Notes: generated from the sequence alone by a model not told the origin. A stretch of DNA of 64,000 nt from Pseudoduganella buxea (GCF_009720835.1 NZ_WNKZ01000011.1:25883-89882); one strand, 5' to 3'; shown: positions 28,149-37,858, numbered from the stretch's first letter. Program-made: numbers and translations.

Positions 28149-28832
28149 TCAGCGGCTGCGCACGAGCTGGAAGGCGCGCCCCAGATAGGTGACGGCACCG
28201 AAGCCGCTCCACACGTGCACCAGGCGGGTGAAGGGGAAGATCAGGAACAGCGACATGCCCATGAACAGGTGCAGCTTGAACACCAGCGGCGCGTCGACGA
28301 TCAGCCCGGCCGCATCGGCGCGGAAGGTGACGATATGCTGGGCCCAGCCCATCAGCAGCACCATCATATGGCCGTCCATGTGCCCGGCCGACGACACGAT
28401 CGACGAAAGGCCCAGCAGCAGCGTGGCAAGGATCCACAGCAGCACGATCTTGTCCTTGAACGTGGTGGCCCGGCGCAGGCGGTCACTGGCAAAGCGGCGC
28501 GCCAGCAGCATCAGCAGGCCGACCAGCGCGATGGTGCCCATGACGCCGCCGGCCACCATGGCAAACAGCTGCTTGGCGCCATGCGGCACGCCAAGGAAGT
28601 CCCAGATCCAGACGGGTGTCAGCAGCCCGACGGCATGGCCGAAGAACAGGCCGATGATCCCGACGTGGAACAGGGGACTGGCCAGGCGCAGCGCGCCCGC
28701 ATGCAGCACCTGGCTCGATTCGGAGCGCCAGCTGTACTGCTCGCGGTCGAAGCGCACCAGGCTCCCCAGCAGGAAGACCGCCAGGGCGATATAGGGATAG
28801 ATCCCGAACAGGAATTGGTGGATGTAGTGCAT
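28149..28832 (-). CDS. narI: Respiratory nitrate reductase gamma subunit NarI
   Basis: A 227-residue membrane cytochrome b. Five hydrophobic helices: FLFGIYPYIALAVFLLGSLVRF, HVGIIGLFFGHAVGLLTP, GVMGTIALVGLLMLLARRF, IVLLWILATLLLGLSSI and LHLFMGMSLFLIFPFTRLVHVW. His residues in HVGI, FGHAVG, HMDGHMM, KLHLFMG and LVHVW include the heme b ligands. It oxidises quinol and passes electrons to NarH. Start overlaps nothing; 12 bp after narJ. Confidence 0.94.
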   Translation of the reverse strand: MHYIHQFLFGIYPYIALAVFLLGSLVRFDREQYSWRSESSQVLHAGALRLASPLFHVGIIGLFFGHAVGLLTPVWIWDFLGVPHGAKQLFAMVAGGVMGTIALVGLLMLLARRFASDRLRRATTFKDKIVLLWILATLLLGLSSIVSSAGHMDGHMMVLLMGWAQHIVTFRADAAGLIVDAPLVFKLHLFMGMSLFLIFPFTRLVHVWSGFGAVTYLGRAFQLVRSR

Positions 28833-28844
28833 GATGGCCTCCTC

Positions 28845-29534
28845 TCAGGCTTGCCGCGCGCCGGCGCGCGGGGCGTTTTTCGGCTCGTGTTTCGGATAGA
28901 AGCGGATCGGCTGCTCGCCGCCCGGCATTTGCCGCAGCAGCGGTTCCACGCCATCGGCGCCGGGTCCGAAGGTCTCCAGCGCTTCGTCCATGTCGTGCAC
29001 GGGCGGCTCCGTCAGCATCTCGGCCGCCACCGGGCTATGGCTCTCCAGCAGCGCAAACAGCGACGCGTAGGGATCGCCGCCAGCCGCCAGCTTGCGCCCG
29101 ACATGGGCCAGCACGTGGACGGCGTCGCCGAGCAGGCGGCGCGCTTCGTCCTCGTCCTGCTGTCCGAGGAACTCGAGGAACAGCGGCACGTAATCGGGCA
29201 AGTCGTCGCCCACCATCTCCAGGCCGTGCGCGCTGTATTCGGCCAGCAGGTCGACCATGGCCTGGCCCCGGTCGCGCGATTCGCCATGGATATGCTCGAA
29301 CAGGTGCAGCGAATGGGACGGATTGCGGTCGAACGTGGCCACGTAGTGCTGCTGCAGGTCGATCAGCGGCGTCGTGCCCAGGTGGACCAGCAGCGGCTGC
29401 AGCTGCTCGCGCCACGCGGGACGGCGTTCCAGCACGGCCTCGATCTCGCGCAGCGCGCCGATCAGCTCCGGCTCGGGATACTGCAGCAGCAGCGACAGGG
29501 CCTGGTAGCACTGCATGTTCTCTTCGGTAGCCAT
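28845..29534 (-). CDS. narJ: Nitrate reductase assembly chaperone NarJ
   Basis: A 229-residue cytoplasmic TorD/DmsD-family chaperone. Start ATG at 29534 overlaps the narH stop (TGATG); a GTG one codon upstream is possible. Characteristic parts: YQALSLLLQYPEPELIGALREIE, LQQHYVATFDRNPSHSLHLFEHIHGESRDRGQAMVDLL and LPDYVPLFLEFLG. It guides Moco insertion into NarG and release of NarGH to the membrane. Confidence 0.94.
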   Translation of the reverse strand: MATEENMQCYQALSLLLQYPEPELIGALREIEAVLERRPAWREQLQPLLVHLGTTPLIDLQQHYVATFDRNPSHSLHLFEHIHGESRDRGQAMVDLLAEYSAHGLEMVGDDLPDYVPLFLEFLGQQDEDEARRLLGDAVHVLAHVGRKLAAGGDPYASLFALLESHSPVAAEMLTEPPVHDMDEALETFGPGADGVEPLLRQMPGGEQPIRFYPKHEPKNAPRAGARQA

Positions 29535-31087
29535 CACACGTTCTCCGCTTGCTTCTTGCGCGATTTCGGCATCGACATGAAGATCGTCGAGCCCTGCTTC
29601 TTCTTGCCGAACAGGCTGGCGTCGGTGACGCCATCGGAGCAGCCGTTACCGAAGCTGAAACCGCAACTGCCCTTCTCGTTGAAGCTGTCCTCCGCCATCT
29701 CCTTGTGGCTGCTGGGGATGACGAAGCGGTCCTCATAGTTGGCGATCGCCATGATGTGATACATGTCCTCCACCGTGGCCTTGTCCAGTCCCACCTGGGC
29801 CAGCACCTGCAGGTCCTCGGTGCCATGGACACTCTTGCCGCGCATGTAGGCGCGCATGGCCAGCATCCGGTCAAGGGCCTTGAGCACTGGTACCTGGTCG
29901 CCGGCCGTCAGCAGGTTGGCCAGGTACTGCACGGGAATCCGCAGGCTGGCCGTGTCGGGCAGGATACCGTTGGTACCCAGCTTGCCCGATTCGACAGCGG
30001 CCTGGATCGGTGACAGGGGCGGGATATACCACACCATCGGCAACGTACGGTATTCCGGGTGCAGCGGGAAGGCCACCTTCCACTCCATCGCCATCTTGTA
30101 GACGGGCGAGCGGGCGGCGGACTCCAGCCAGGCGTCGGGAATCCCTTGGCGGCGGGCCTCGGCGATGATAGCCGGGTCGTGCGGATCGAGGAACAGGCCC
30201 AGTTGCGACGGATACAGGTCACGCTCGTCGGCGACCGATGCCGCGGCCTCGATCTTGTCGGCGTCATACAGCAGTACGCCCAGGTAGCGGATGCGGCCGA
30301 CGCAGGTTTCCGAGCACACTGTGGGCTGGCCCGCCTCGATGCGGGGATAGCAGAAAGTGCATTTCTCGGCCTTGCCGGAAGACCAGTTGTAGTAGATCTT
30401 CTTGTAGGGGCAACCGGAGATGCACATGCGCCAGCCACGGCACTTGTCCTGGTCGATCAACACGATGCCGTCGTCCTCGCGCTTGTACACGGAGCCGGAC
30501 GGGCAGGACGCCACGCAGGTCGGGTTCAGGCAATGTTCGCACAGGCGCGGCAGGTACATCATGAACGTGTTCTCGAAGGTGCCGTACATCTCCTTCTGCA
30601 TATTGTCGAACAGCTTGTCCTGGCTGCGCTGGGCGAACTCGCCACCCAGGTCGTCCTCCCAGTTCGGGCCCCACTCGATCTTGTCCATCTTGCGGCCCGT
30701 CAGCACGGAAATCGGGCGGGCCGTCGGCGGCGTCTGCGACAGGGGCGCGTTCTGCAGGTGTTCGTAGTCGTAGGTGAAGGGCTCGTAGTATTCGTCGATC
30801 TGCGGCAGGTTCGGGTTGGCGAAGATATTGGACAGGATCTTCAGCCGGCTGCCCTGGCGCGGCTCGATATTGCCGGCTGCCGTCCGGCGCCATCCGCCGT
30901 TCCACTTGTCCTGGTTTTCCCACTGCTTCGGGTAGCCGATGCCCGGTTTCGTCTCGACGTTGTTGAACCATGCGTACTCGACCCCATCGCGGCTGGTCCA
31001 CACGTTCTTGCACGTGACCGAGCAGGTGTGGCAGCCAATGCACTTGTCCAGGTTCAGCACCATGCCGATTTGCGCTCGTATTTTCAT
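29534..31087 (-). CDS. narH: Respiratory nitrate reductase beta subunit NarH
   Basis: A 517-residue iron-sulphur subunit. First cluster ligands are Cys16, Cys19, Cys22 and Cys26 (CIGCHTCSVTC). Other ligands are in CEHCLNPTCVASCPSG, CRGWRMCISGCPYKK (the Trp replaces a Cys, giving the usual [3Fe-4S] centre) and CTFCYPR...CSETC. C terminus is basic. It links heme of NarI to NarG at the cytoplasmic side of the membrane. 13 bp behind narG. Confidence 0.95.
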   Translation of the reverse strand: MKIRAQIGMVLNLDKCIGCHTCSVTCKNVWTSRDGVEYAWFNNVETKPGIGYPKQWENQDKWNGGWRRTAAGNIEPRQGSRLKILSNIFANPNLPQIDEYYEPFTYDYEHLQNAPLSQTPPTARPISVLTGRKMDKIEWGPNWEDDLGGEFAQRSQDKLFDNMQKEMYGTFENTFMMYLPRLCEHCLNPTCVASCPSGSVYKREDDGIVLIDQDKCRGWRMCISGCPYKKIYYNWSSGKAEKCTFCYPRIEAGQPTVCSETCVGRIRYLGVLLYDADKIEAAASVADERDLYPSQLGLFLDPHDPAIIAEARRQGIPDAWLESAARSPVYKMAMEWKVAFPLHPEYRTLPMVWYIPPLSPIQAAVESGKLGTNGILPDTASLRIPVQYLANLLTAGDQVPVLKALDRMLAMRAYMRGKSVHGTEDLQVLAQVGLDKATVEDMYHIMAIANYEDRFVIPSSHKEMAEDSFNEKGSCGFSFGNGCSDGVTDASLFGKKKQGSTIFMSMPKSRKKQAENV

Positions 31088-31100
31088 TTTGTCTGCTCCG

Positions 31101-34100
31101 TTATTTCGCCGTCGCGGCCAGTTCGCCTTCGAGCCAGTCCACCTTGTTCATCTTGCGCACGACGACGAACTCGTCGCGGTTCGATCCCACCGTGCCGTAG
31201 TAGTTGAAGCCCCAGGACAGCTGTGCATAACCGCCGATCATGTGGGTCGGCTTCGTCACGGCCCGCGTGACCGAGTTGTGGATGCCGCCCCGCTTGCCCG
31301 ACATTTCCGCGCCGGGCACGTTGATGATCTTTTCCTGGGCGTGGTACATCATCGTCATGCCGGCCGGTACCCGCTGGCTGACGATGGCCCGCGCCGTCAG
31401 GGTGCCGTTGACGTTGAAGACTTCGATCCAGTCGTTGTCGACGATGCCGGCCGCCTTCGCGTCCGTCTCGGACAGCCACACATGGGGGCCGCCGCGCGAC
31501 AGGGTCAGCATGCGCAGGTTGTCCGAATAGGTCGAGTGGATACCCCATTTCTGGTGCGGCGTGATGAAGTTCAGCGCGATCTCCTTGTTGCCGTTCGGGC
31601 TCGCCCCCATCGCCCCCGCCGTCGTGCGCGTGTCGATGGCCGGTTTGTAGACGCACAGGCCTTCGCCGAAATCGCGCATCCAGCGGTGATCCTGATAGAA
31701 CTGCTGGCGGCCCGTCAGCGTGCGCCATGGGATAAGTTCATGCACGTTGGTGTAGCAGGCGTTGTAGCTCACTTCTTCCGATTCCAGGCCGGACCAGGTG
31801 GGCGAGGAGATGATCTTGCGCGGCTGCGCCTGCACGTCGCGGAAGCGGATGCTGTCATGCTCGCGCGGCAGCGCCAGGTGGGTGTGGTCGCGCCCCGTGA
31901 TGGCCGACAGCGCGGCCCAGGCCTTGACGGCCACGTGGCCGTTCGTTTCCGGGGCCAGCGAGAGGATCATCTCGGCCGCATCGATGGCCGTGTTCAGGCG
32001 CGGCTGGCCCTTCGACACGCCCTCTTCCTGCACCGTGCGATTGATGCCGCGCAGGACATCGACCTCGTGTCCCGTCTTCCAGCCGATGCCCTTGCCGCCG
32101 TTGCCGATCTTCTCCAGCAGCGGCCCCACCGACGTGAACTTCTTGTAGACCTGGCGGAAATCGCGTTCGACCACGGTGAAGTTCGGCATGGTCTTGCCGG
32201 GGATGGGCTCGCACTCGCCGGCGCGCCAGTCCTTCGGGTCGAACGGCTGGCCCAGTTCGCCCGGCGTGTCGTGCATCAGGGGCGTGAGCACCAGGTCCTT
32301 GCGGGTGCCCAGATAGTCCCCGCCGATCTCGGAAAACTTGGCGGCGATGCCCTTGTAGATTTCCCAGTCGGAGCGCGACTGCCACAGCGGCTGCACGGCT
32401 TCCGAAAGCGGGTGGATGAAGGGATGCATGTCCGACGTGTTCAGGTCATCCTTCTCGTACCAGGTGGCCGTCGGCAGCACGATGTCGCCGTACAGGCAGG
32501 TCGTGGACATGCGGAAGTCCAGTACCACCAGCAAGTCGAGCTTGCCTTCGGCAGCCGGGCGCACCTTGACGTCGCGCGGCTTGATGCAGTCCGCCTCGTC
32601 GCTCATCAGGGCGTTCTGCGTGCCCAGCAGGTACTTCAGGAAGTACTCGTGGCCCTTGCCGGAGCTGCCCAGGATGTTCGAGCGCCAGACGAACATATTG
32701 CGGGGGAAGTTGGCCGGGTTGTCCGGATCGTCGCAGGAGAACTGCAGCTTGCCGTCCTTGATCTGCTGCACCGCGAACGCGGCCGGGTCCTGGCCGGTGG
32801 CCGCGGCGGCGTCCATCACGTCGAGCGGATTGGTCTGCAGTTGCGGGGCCGACGGCAGCCAACCCATGCGCTCGGCCTTGGCGTTGTAGTCCAACAAGGT
32901 CATCGGCGCCACATCCGGCCCCGCCGTCGGCGAGGCGATATCGCTGGTGTACAGCTTCTCGTGGCGCCACTGGCTGGTATGCGCGTAGAAGAACGAGGTG
33001 CCGTTCATTTGGCGCATCGGCCGGTTCCAGTCCTGGGCGAAGGCGAGCGGTGTCCAGCCGGTCTGGGGGCGCAGCTTTTCCTGGCCCACGTAGTGCGCCC
33101 AGCCGCCGCCGGACTGGCCGATGCAGCCGCACATCATCAGCATGTTGATGATGCCGCGGTACGTCATGTCCATGTGGTACCAGTGGTTCAGGGCGGCGCC
33201 CACGATGACCATGCTCTTGCCGCGGGTCTGGTCGGCGTTCTCGGCGAACTGGCGGGCCACGGTGATCACGTCGGCAGGCTTGACGCCCGTGTGTTTTTCC
33301 TGCCACGCCGGGGTGTAGGGCACGTCGTCGGCGTAATCCCTGGCGACATTGCCGCCGCCCAGGCCACGGTCGATGCCGTAGTTGGCCAGCGTCAGGTCGA
33401 ATACGGTGGTGACCAGCGCGGTGGTGCCATCGGCCAGTTGCACGCGCTTGACGGGGACGTTGCGGCGCAACAGGTCCGAGGCGTCGCGTCCGCCGAAGTA
33501 GGCAAAGGCCACCGGCAGCACGTCGTCGGCGCAGTCGATCAGCGACAGCAGCGGGTCCACCGGGGCGCCGTTGCCGCCCTCCTTCATCTCCAGGTTCCAC
33601 TTGCCGGCCTCGCCCCAGCGGAAACCGATCGAGCCTCCGGGGGCGACGATGCGTCCCGATTGCTCGTCGATGACGAGCGTCTTCCAGTCAGGATTATTGG
33701 TCTCGTCCAGATCGTTCGCCAGGTGCGATGCGCGCAGGAAGTAATCGGGAATCAGGGCGCCTTCGTGCTCCTTCAGCAGCACCAGCATGGGGAAGTCGGT
33801 GTACTGCTTCACGTAGCCGCGAAAGTAGGCCGACTGGCCGGCGCTGTGGAATTCCTTCAGGATCACGTGGCCCATTGCCATCGCCAGCGCGGCGTCGGTG
33901 CCCTGGGTGGGCGCCAGCCAGATGTCGCCGAATTTGGCCATCTCGCCGAAGTCGGACGACACGGCCACCGTCTTGGTGCCCTTGTAGCGCACTTCCGTAT
34001 AGAAGTGGGCGTCGGGCGTGCGCGTCATCGGCACGTTCGAGCCCCACACCATCAGGTAGGTGGAGTTGTACCAGTCGGCCGATTCCGGCACGTCGGTCTG

Positions 34101-34799
34101 CTCGCCCCATACCTGCGGGCTGGCCGGCGGCAGGTCGCAGTACCAGTCATAGAACGACAGCGCGACGCCGCCGATCAGCGACAGGTAGCGCGTGCCGGCG
34201 GCGTAGCTGACCATGGACATGGCAGGAATCGGCGAGAAGCCGACGATCCGGTCCGGGCCATACTTCTTGATCGTCAACGCATTGGCGGCGGCGATCATTT
34301 CGTTGCACTCGTCCCAGCTGGCGCGCACGAAGCCGCCCAGGCCGCGCACGGACTTGTAGCGGGCCGCCCGCTCCGGGTTCTGGCTGACGTAATCCCATGC
34401 TTCGACCGGATTCATGGTACGGCGCGCGTCGCGCCACATTTCCATCAGCCGGCCGCGCACCATCGGATACTTGACGCGCTGCGCCGAATACACGTACCAG
34501 GAATAGCTGGCGCCGCGCGGGCAGCCGCGCGGTTCGTGGTTCGGCAGGTCCGGGCGCGTGCGCGGATAGTCGGTCTGCTGGGTCTCCCAGGTGATCAGGC
34601 CGTTCTTCACGTACACCTTCCAGCTGCATGAGCCGGTGCAGTTGACGCCGTGCGTCGAGCGCACGATCTTGTCATGCTGCCAGCGCTGGCGGTAGGCGTT
34701 TTCCCAGGTGCGGTCGTCGTGGACCACGGCGCCATGGCCGTCCGAGAACGTGGATTTGGGCTTGTTGAAGTACTTCAGGCGATCCAGAAAATGACTCAT
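31101..34799 (-). CDS. narG: Respiratory nitrate reductase alpha subunit NarG
   Basis: A 1232-residue molybdenum enzyme that reduces nitrate to nitrite on the cytoplasmic side. Start MSHFLDRLKYFNKPKSTFSDGHG at 34799 with AAGGAGG upstream; the open frame extends 45 codons further but has no other good start. The FS0 cluster uses His50, Cys54, Cys58 and Cys93. The molybdenum Asp is expected in EQTDVPESADWYNS, followed by WGSNVPMTRTPDAHF. No twin-Arg signal, as normal for the cytoplasm-facing enzyme. First gene of the operon narGHJI-ppiC-moaA-narXL. Confidence 0.96.
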   Translation of the reverse strand: MSHFLDRLKYFNKPKSTFSDGHGAVVHDDRTWENAYRQRWQHDKIVRSTHGVNCTGSCSWKVYVKNGLITWETQQTDYPRTRPDLPNHEPRGCPRGASYSWYVYSAQRVKYPMVRGRLMEMWRDARRTMNPVEAWDYVSQNPERAARYKSVRGLGGFVRASWDECNEMIAAANALTIKKYGPDRIVGFSPIPAMSMVSYAAGTRYLSLIGGVALSFYDWYCDLPPASPQVWGEQTDVPESADWYNSTYLMVWGSNVPMTRTPDAHFYTEVRYKGTKTVAVSSDFGEMAKFGDIWLAPTQGTDAALAMAMGHVILKEFHSAGQSAYFRGYVKQYTDFPMLVLLKEHEGALIPDYFLRASHLANDLDETNNPDWKTLVIDEQSGRIVAPGGSIGFRWGEAGKWNLEMKEGGNGAPVDPLLSLIDCADDVLPVAFAYFGGRDASDLLRRNVPVKRVQLADGTTALVTTVFDLTLANYGIDRGLGGGNVARDYADDVPYTPAWQEKHTGVKPADVITVARQFAENADQTRGKSMVIVGAALNHWYHMDMTYRGIINMLMMCGCIGQSGGGWAHYVGQEKLRPQTGWTPLAFAQDWNRPMRQMNGTSFFYAHTSQWRHEKLYTSDIASPTAGPDVAPMTLLDYNAKAERMGWLPSAPQLQTNPLDVMDAAAATGQDPAAFAVQQIKDGKLQFSCDDPDNPANFPRNMFVWRSNILGSSGKGHEYFLKYLLGTQNALMSDEADCIKPRDVKVRPAAEGKLDLLVVLDFRMSTTCLYGDIVLPTATWYEKDDLNTSDMHPFIHPLSEAVQPLWQSRSDWEIYKGIAAKFSEIGGDYLGTRKDLVLTPLMHDTPGELGQPFDPKDWRAGECEPIPGKTMPNFTVVERDFRQVYKKFTSVGPLLEKIGNGGKGIGWKTGHEVDVLRGINRTVQEEGVSKGQPRLNTAIDAAEMILSLAPETNGHVAVKAWAALSAITGRDHTHLALPREHDSIRFRDVQAQPRKIISSPTWSGLESEEVSYNACYTNVHELIPWRTLTGRQQFYQDHRWMRDFGEGLCVYKPAIDTRTTAGAMGASPNGNKEIALNFITPHQKWGIHSTYSDNLRMLTLSRGGPHVWLSETDAKAAGIVDNDWIEVFNVNGTLTARAIVSQRVPAGMTMMYHAQEKIINVPGAEMSGKRGGIHNSVTRAVTKPTHMIGGYAQLSWGFNYYGTVGSNRDEFVVVRKMNKVDWLEGELAATAK

Positions 34800-35048
34800 G
34801 CTGCCTCCTTGAACCGGTTGCGCGCCCCGCGTGCCGGGCGCCGCTCCGTGCGACATGCAGGGAGCCGTGATGCAAACCAGTCTATCGGCCGCGCCCTTGG
34901 CTGAACATTGGCAATTGGTCGCGCGGCGGCGCAAGGAAGGACTAGGGCGGCTAGCTCTTTGTGACTAGGCCCGCCTGCGTCGTGCATATGGCCGGCCCGG
35001 GATGGCTCGGCTATACATACGGCACCGCATTCACTTGAAGGAAGCACC
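34800..35048. promoter_or_regulatory. Divergent control region narG / small plus-strand gene
   Basis: A 249-bp gap. It contains the CTAG element (34949-34970) and an extra GGACTAGGGC at 34939-34948. I found no good FNR box (TTGAT-N4-ATCAA) and no clear NarL heptamer pair here. TATACA at about 35014 could be a -10 for the plus-strand gene. Confidence 0.5.
34949..34970. promoter_or_regulatory. CTAG element, copy 1 (narG promoter)
   Basis: GGCTAG-N7-TGACTAGGC. The same 15 fixed bases with the same 7-base spacer occur at 40623-40644 between narK1 and norB. Orientation relative to the nar-type gene on the minus strand is the same at both loci. Confidence 0.6.
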
Positions 35049-35450
35049 ATGACAATCGACAGTTTCGCCACCCTGCTCGACGCCGCCAAAGGGCGGCCGG
35101 AACCGCAGCTGTTTCTGCTGACGTTTGCCGCGTTCGAGGCCGAGCCGCAGCAGCACGCCGCGCCGGGCCAGCCACCGCGCATGGCGCTGGCGCCGCTGGG
35201 CTGCGTGGACCGGCGCGCGCCCGAACTGGCCGGCTTCGATGACCTGGCGGCCGAAGCACGGCAGGCCCTGGGCGGCGCCCGTTGGGATGTGCTGCTGGTC
35301 AGCACCCTGTCCGGTTGCGCGGGCCAGTGGCCAGACGAGCGCCAGGCCGGAAGCGCGCTGCGTGCCATGGTCAACGCCATCAAGCTGGGGCAGATGAACG
35401 GGATGCTGGCCTTCGACCGCGACGGCGAACTGCTGCGCTGGGCCGCCTAG
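35049..35450 (+). CDS. Small conserved protein of unknown function
   Basis: A 133-residue cytoplasmic protein (MTIDSFATLLDAAKGRPEPQ, then LAPLGCVDRRAPELAGFDDLAAEA, VLLVSTLSGCAGQWPDE, MVNAIKLGQMNGMLAFDRDG). I believe that it belongs to a small betaproteobacterial family which databases often label ribonucleotide reductase subunit alpha without evidence; no reductase motif is visible. Ribosome site GAAGGAAG. It is divergent from narG and converges on the DUF3079 gene, so an anaerobic role is likely but unproved. Confidence 0.75.
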   Translation: MTIDSFATLLDAAKGRPEPQLFLLTFAAFEAEPQQHAAPGQPPRMALAPLGCVDRRAPELAGFDDLAAEARQALGGARWDVLLVSTLSGCAGQWPDERQAGSALRAMVNAIKLGQMNGMLAFDRDGELLRWAA

Positions 35451-35473
35451 CGGCGCGGCAGGGTTCGCCGGCG

Positions 35474-35707
35474 CTACTGCTTGTCCTTGCCGGCGTCCTG
35501 CGCGGTGCCGGCACCTGGCCCATCCTCCTGCTGCGCATCGGGGAACGGCAGGATCGGTTCCAGCCAGTCCTCGCCGAACAGCTCGGCCGGATGCTGGGTG
35601 CGGTCCGAGCCGTTCCCGCAGGCCAGCGCATCGATGGGGCAGTACTTGTCGCAGCCCCAGCAGATGCGTTCGGGGTGGGCCGGCACGATCGGGAATTTCT
35701 TGGCCAT
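35474..35707 (-). CDS. DUF3079 family small protein
   Basis: A 77-residue protein. The first 50 residues (MAKKFPIVPAHPERICWGCD, KYCPIDALACGNGSDRTQHP) form the DUF3079 motif, with Cys at CWGCDKYC and ALACGNG that could bind a metal or Fe-S cluster. The last 27 residues are a low-complexity tail. Last gene of the operon narK1-narK2-hemN-dnr, 10 bp behind the regulator. Function unknown. Confidence 0.85.
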   Translation of the reverse strand: MAKKFPIVPAHPERICWGCDKYCPIDALACGNGSDRTQHPAELFGEDWLEPILPFPDAQQEDGPGAGTAQDAGKDKQ

Positions 35708-35717
35708 GGGACTGTCC

Positions 35718-36416
35718 TCAGCCGGCGCAGGTGCGCAGCTTTTCCACGTCCGGGATGACGATATGCCGGCCCCGGAATGCGATCAGCTGGCGGGCCGACA
35801 GGTCGGCCATGATGCGCGAGAAGTGCTCCGGCGTCAGGTTCAGGCGCGAAGCCAGCACCGCCTTGGCGGCCGGCAGCGTCAGCTCCGAGCTGCCGGCGCC
35901 ATCGCAGTCCTTCAGCAGGTAGCCGGCCACGCGCTGGGTGCCCGAGCGCAGCGAATACGATTCCATGTCGCTCATGAGGCTGTGCATGCGCTGCGACAGG
36001 CCGGCCAGCATGGCGCAGGCAAAATCGGGGTCGCCATGGATCTCGCGGAAGATGACGGGCTGCGAGACATGCAGCAGCATCGAGTCCTCCGTGGCCTGGG
36101 CCGTCACGATGTACGGCTTGTTCATGAACATCAGCGCTTCGCCGAAGCTGTGCCCCGGGCCGATCAGTTCGATGACCTTCTCGGCGCCGCCGTTCGACGT
36201 GAACGACAGCTTGACCTGGCCGTACACGACGATGTGAAAGCCCACGCACGGTTCGCCGCGCTGGAATACCAGCTCGCCCCGCGCGACCCGGACCTTGGTG
36301 GTGCCCAATGCGATCCGGTCCACTTCATCGGGCCGCAGCCGGGCGAACAGCGGCACCTTCGACAGGAAAGCCTGGATCTTGATGCGGGTCTGGTCCATCG
36401 TTGCCTCGTCAGTCAT
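35718..36416 (-). CDS. CRP/FNR-family regulator, Dnr-like
   Basis: A 232-residue regulator. A cyclic-nucleotide-binding-fold domain (FLSKVPLFARLRPDEVDRIA, RGELVFQRGEPCVGFHIVVYGQVKLSF, ELIGPGHSFGEALMF) precedes a long dimer helix and HTH with LPAAKAVLASRLNLTPEHFSRIMADL. The N-terminal Cys cluster of FNR/Anr is absent (only one Cys, in EPCVGF), so it should not sense oxygen through Fe-S. With hemN upstream and narK and norB nearby it best fits the Dnr/NnrR group that senses NO through heme. Stop of hemN abuts its ATG. Confidence 0.85.
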   Translation of the reverse strand: MTDEATMDQTRIKIQAFLSKVPLFARLRPDEVDRIALGTTKVRVARGELVFQRGEPCVGFHIVVYGQVKLSFTSNGGAEKVIELIGPGHSFGEALMFMNKPYIVTAQATEDSMLLHVSQPVIFREIHGDPDFACAMLAGLSQRMHSLMSDMESYSLRSGTQRVAGYLLKDCDGAGSSELTLPAAKAVLASRLNLTPEHFSRIMADLSARQLIAFRGRHIVIPDVEKLRTCAG

Positions 36417-37841
36417 TCAGATGGTGCGCGAATAGCGCGGCCGCTGCGGTCCTTCCGGGACTGCGGCATACAGGTAGCGGTCGAAGGCCATGCAGATATT
36501 GCGGATCAACAGCCGTCCACGGGGCCGCACCTTGATGCCGCGGCTGCCCATGCACAGCAGCCCCTGCTCTTCCATCGGACGCAGGCGTTCCAGCTCGGCG
36601 GCGAAGTACTGCGCGGCCGGTATGCCGCCGGGAATGGCCAGCGCGGCGAAGTCGAGCGCGAAGTCGCACATCAGCGTGCCGATGACGTCGCGGCGCAGCA
36701 GGTCGTCGTCGTCGAGCGCCGTGCCGCGTGCCAGCGGCAGTTCGCCCGCATCGAGCCGGTCGTAATACGCGTTCAACGACTTCTCGTTCTGCGCGTAGCA
36801 GCGGCCCAGCGCACTGATCGCCGAAACGCCCAGGGCCACCATGTGCGCTGCCGCGTGCGTCGAGTAGCCCTGGAAGTTGCGCTGCAGCTGGCCGCTGGCC
36901 TGGCTGCGGGCCAGATCGTCGTCGGGCAGCGCGAAGTGATCCATGCCGATGTACACGTAGCCGGCCGCCGTCAGGCGCTCGATGCACACGCCCAGCATCG
37001 CCAGCTTCGCTTCGGCGTGCGGCATGTCTTGCGGATCGATCAGCCGCTGCGCCTTGAACAGGTGCGGCATGTGGGCATAGTTATAGACGGCGATGCGGTC
37101 GGGCCGCGCCGCGATGACCTGATCCAGCGTGGCGCCGATGCTCGTCACGCTCTGCCGCGGCAGGCCGTAGATCAGGTCGATGCTGATGGAGCAGAAGCCG
37201 GCCGCCCGCGCCGCATCCAGCACGGCGATCGTTTCGGCATGCGGCTGGATACGGTTGACCGCGCGCTGCACGTCGGGATCGAAATCCTGCACGCCCAGGC
37301 TGATGCGGTTGAAGCCCTGGCGGCGCAATGTGTGCACGCGCGCCGCGTCCACCGTGCGCGGATCGACTTCGATGGAAAATTCACCGGCGTCGTCGGCCGC
37401 GAAGGCAAAGCGGCGCCGCAGGTCCGCCAGCAGGCCGTCCATCTGGGCGTCGGACAGGAAGGTCGGCGTGCCGCCGCCGAAGTGCAGCTGCGTCACCGGG
37501 CCGAGGCCGGCGACCAGCTCCGCCTGCAGGGCGATCTCGCGCGCCAGGTAGTCCAGGTACTGGACCGCCTTGCCATGGTCCTGCGTGATGATCTTGTTGC
37601 AGGCGCAGTAATAGCACAGCGACTCGCAGAACGGTATGTGCACGTACAGCGACAGCGCATGAGGGCCAGGCTGGCCGCGCAGTGCCGCCACGGCCTGCCG
37701 GTAGGCGCCGGGCCCGAAACCGGCATCGAAGCGGTCGGCCGTCGGGTACGACGTGTAGCGCGGACCATGCCGGTCCAGCTTGCGCACCAGTGCCGCATCG
37801 AATTCGACGGAGCGGGCAATGGGGATGACGGTCGATGACAT
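36417..37841 (-). CDS. hemN: Oxygen-independent coproporphyrinogen III oxidase HemN
   Basis: A 474-residue radical-SAM enzyme making protoporphyrinogen IX without oxygen. Start MSSTVIPIARSVEFDAALVRKLD at 37841; the huge open frame upstream of it is antisense/out-of-frame to the transporters. Radical-SAM Cys72, Cys76 and Cys79 (FCESLCYYC) with Cys81. Also LHFGGGTPTF, EVDPRT, GVQDFDPDVQRAVNRIQP, IYGLPRQ and YMGMDHFA-like IGMDHFALPDD. Makes heme for NarI, qNor and the Dnr-like regulator. 17 bp behind narK2. Confidence 0.94.
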   Translation of the reverse strand: MSSTVIPIARSVEFDAALVRKLDRHGPRYTSYPTADRFDAGFGPGAYRQAVAALRGQPGPHALSLYVHIPFCESLCYYCACNKIITQDHGKAVQYLDYLAREIALQAELVAGLGPVTQLHFGGGTPTFLSDAQMDGLLADLRRRFAFAADDAGEFSIEVDPRTVDAARVHTLRRQGFNRISLGVQDFDPDVQRAVNRIQPHAETIAVLDAARAAGFCSISIDLIYGLPRQSVTSIGATLDQVIAARPDRIAVYNYAHMPHLFKAQRLIDPQDMPHAEAKLAMLGVCIERLTAAGYVYIGMDHFALPDDDLARSQASGQLQRNFQGYSTHAAAHMVALGVSAISALGRCYAQNEKSLNAYYDRLDAGELPLARGTALDDDDLLRRDVIGTLMCDFALDFAALAIPGGIPAAQYFAAELERLRPMEEQGLLCMGSRGIKVRPRGRLLIRNICMAFDRYLYAAVPEGPQRPRYSRTI

Positions 37842-37858
37842 GAGGACTCTCCGGCGGA

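Noticed and set aside
34900..34925. FNR box in the narG promoter (TTGGCTGAACATTGGCAA area)
   Set aside because: Half sites do not match TTGAT/ATCAA at the required spacing; not better than chance.
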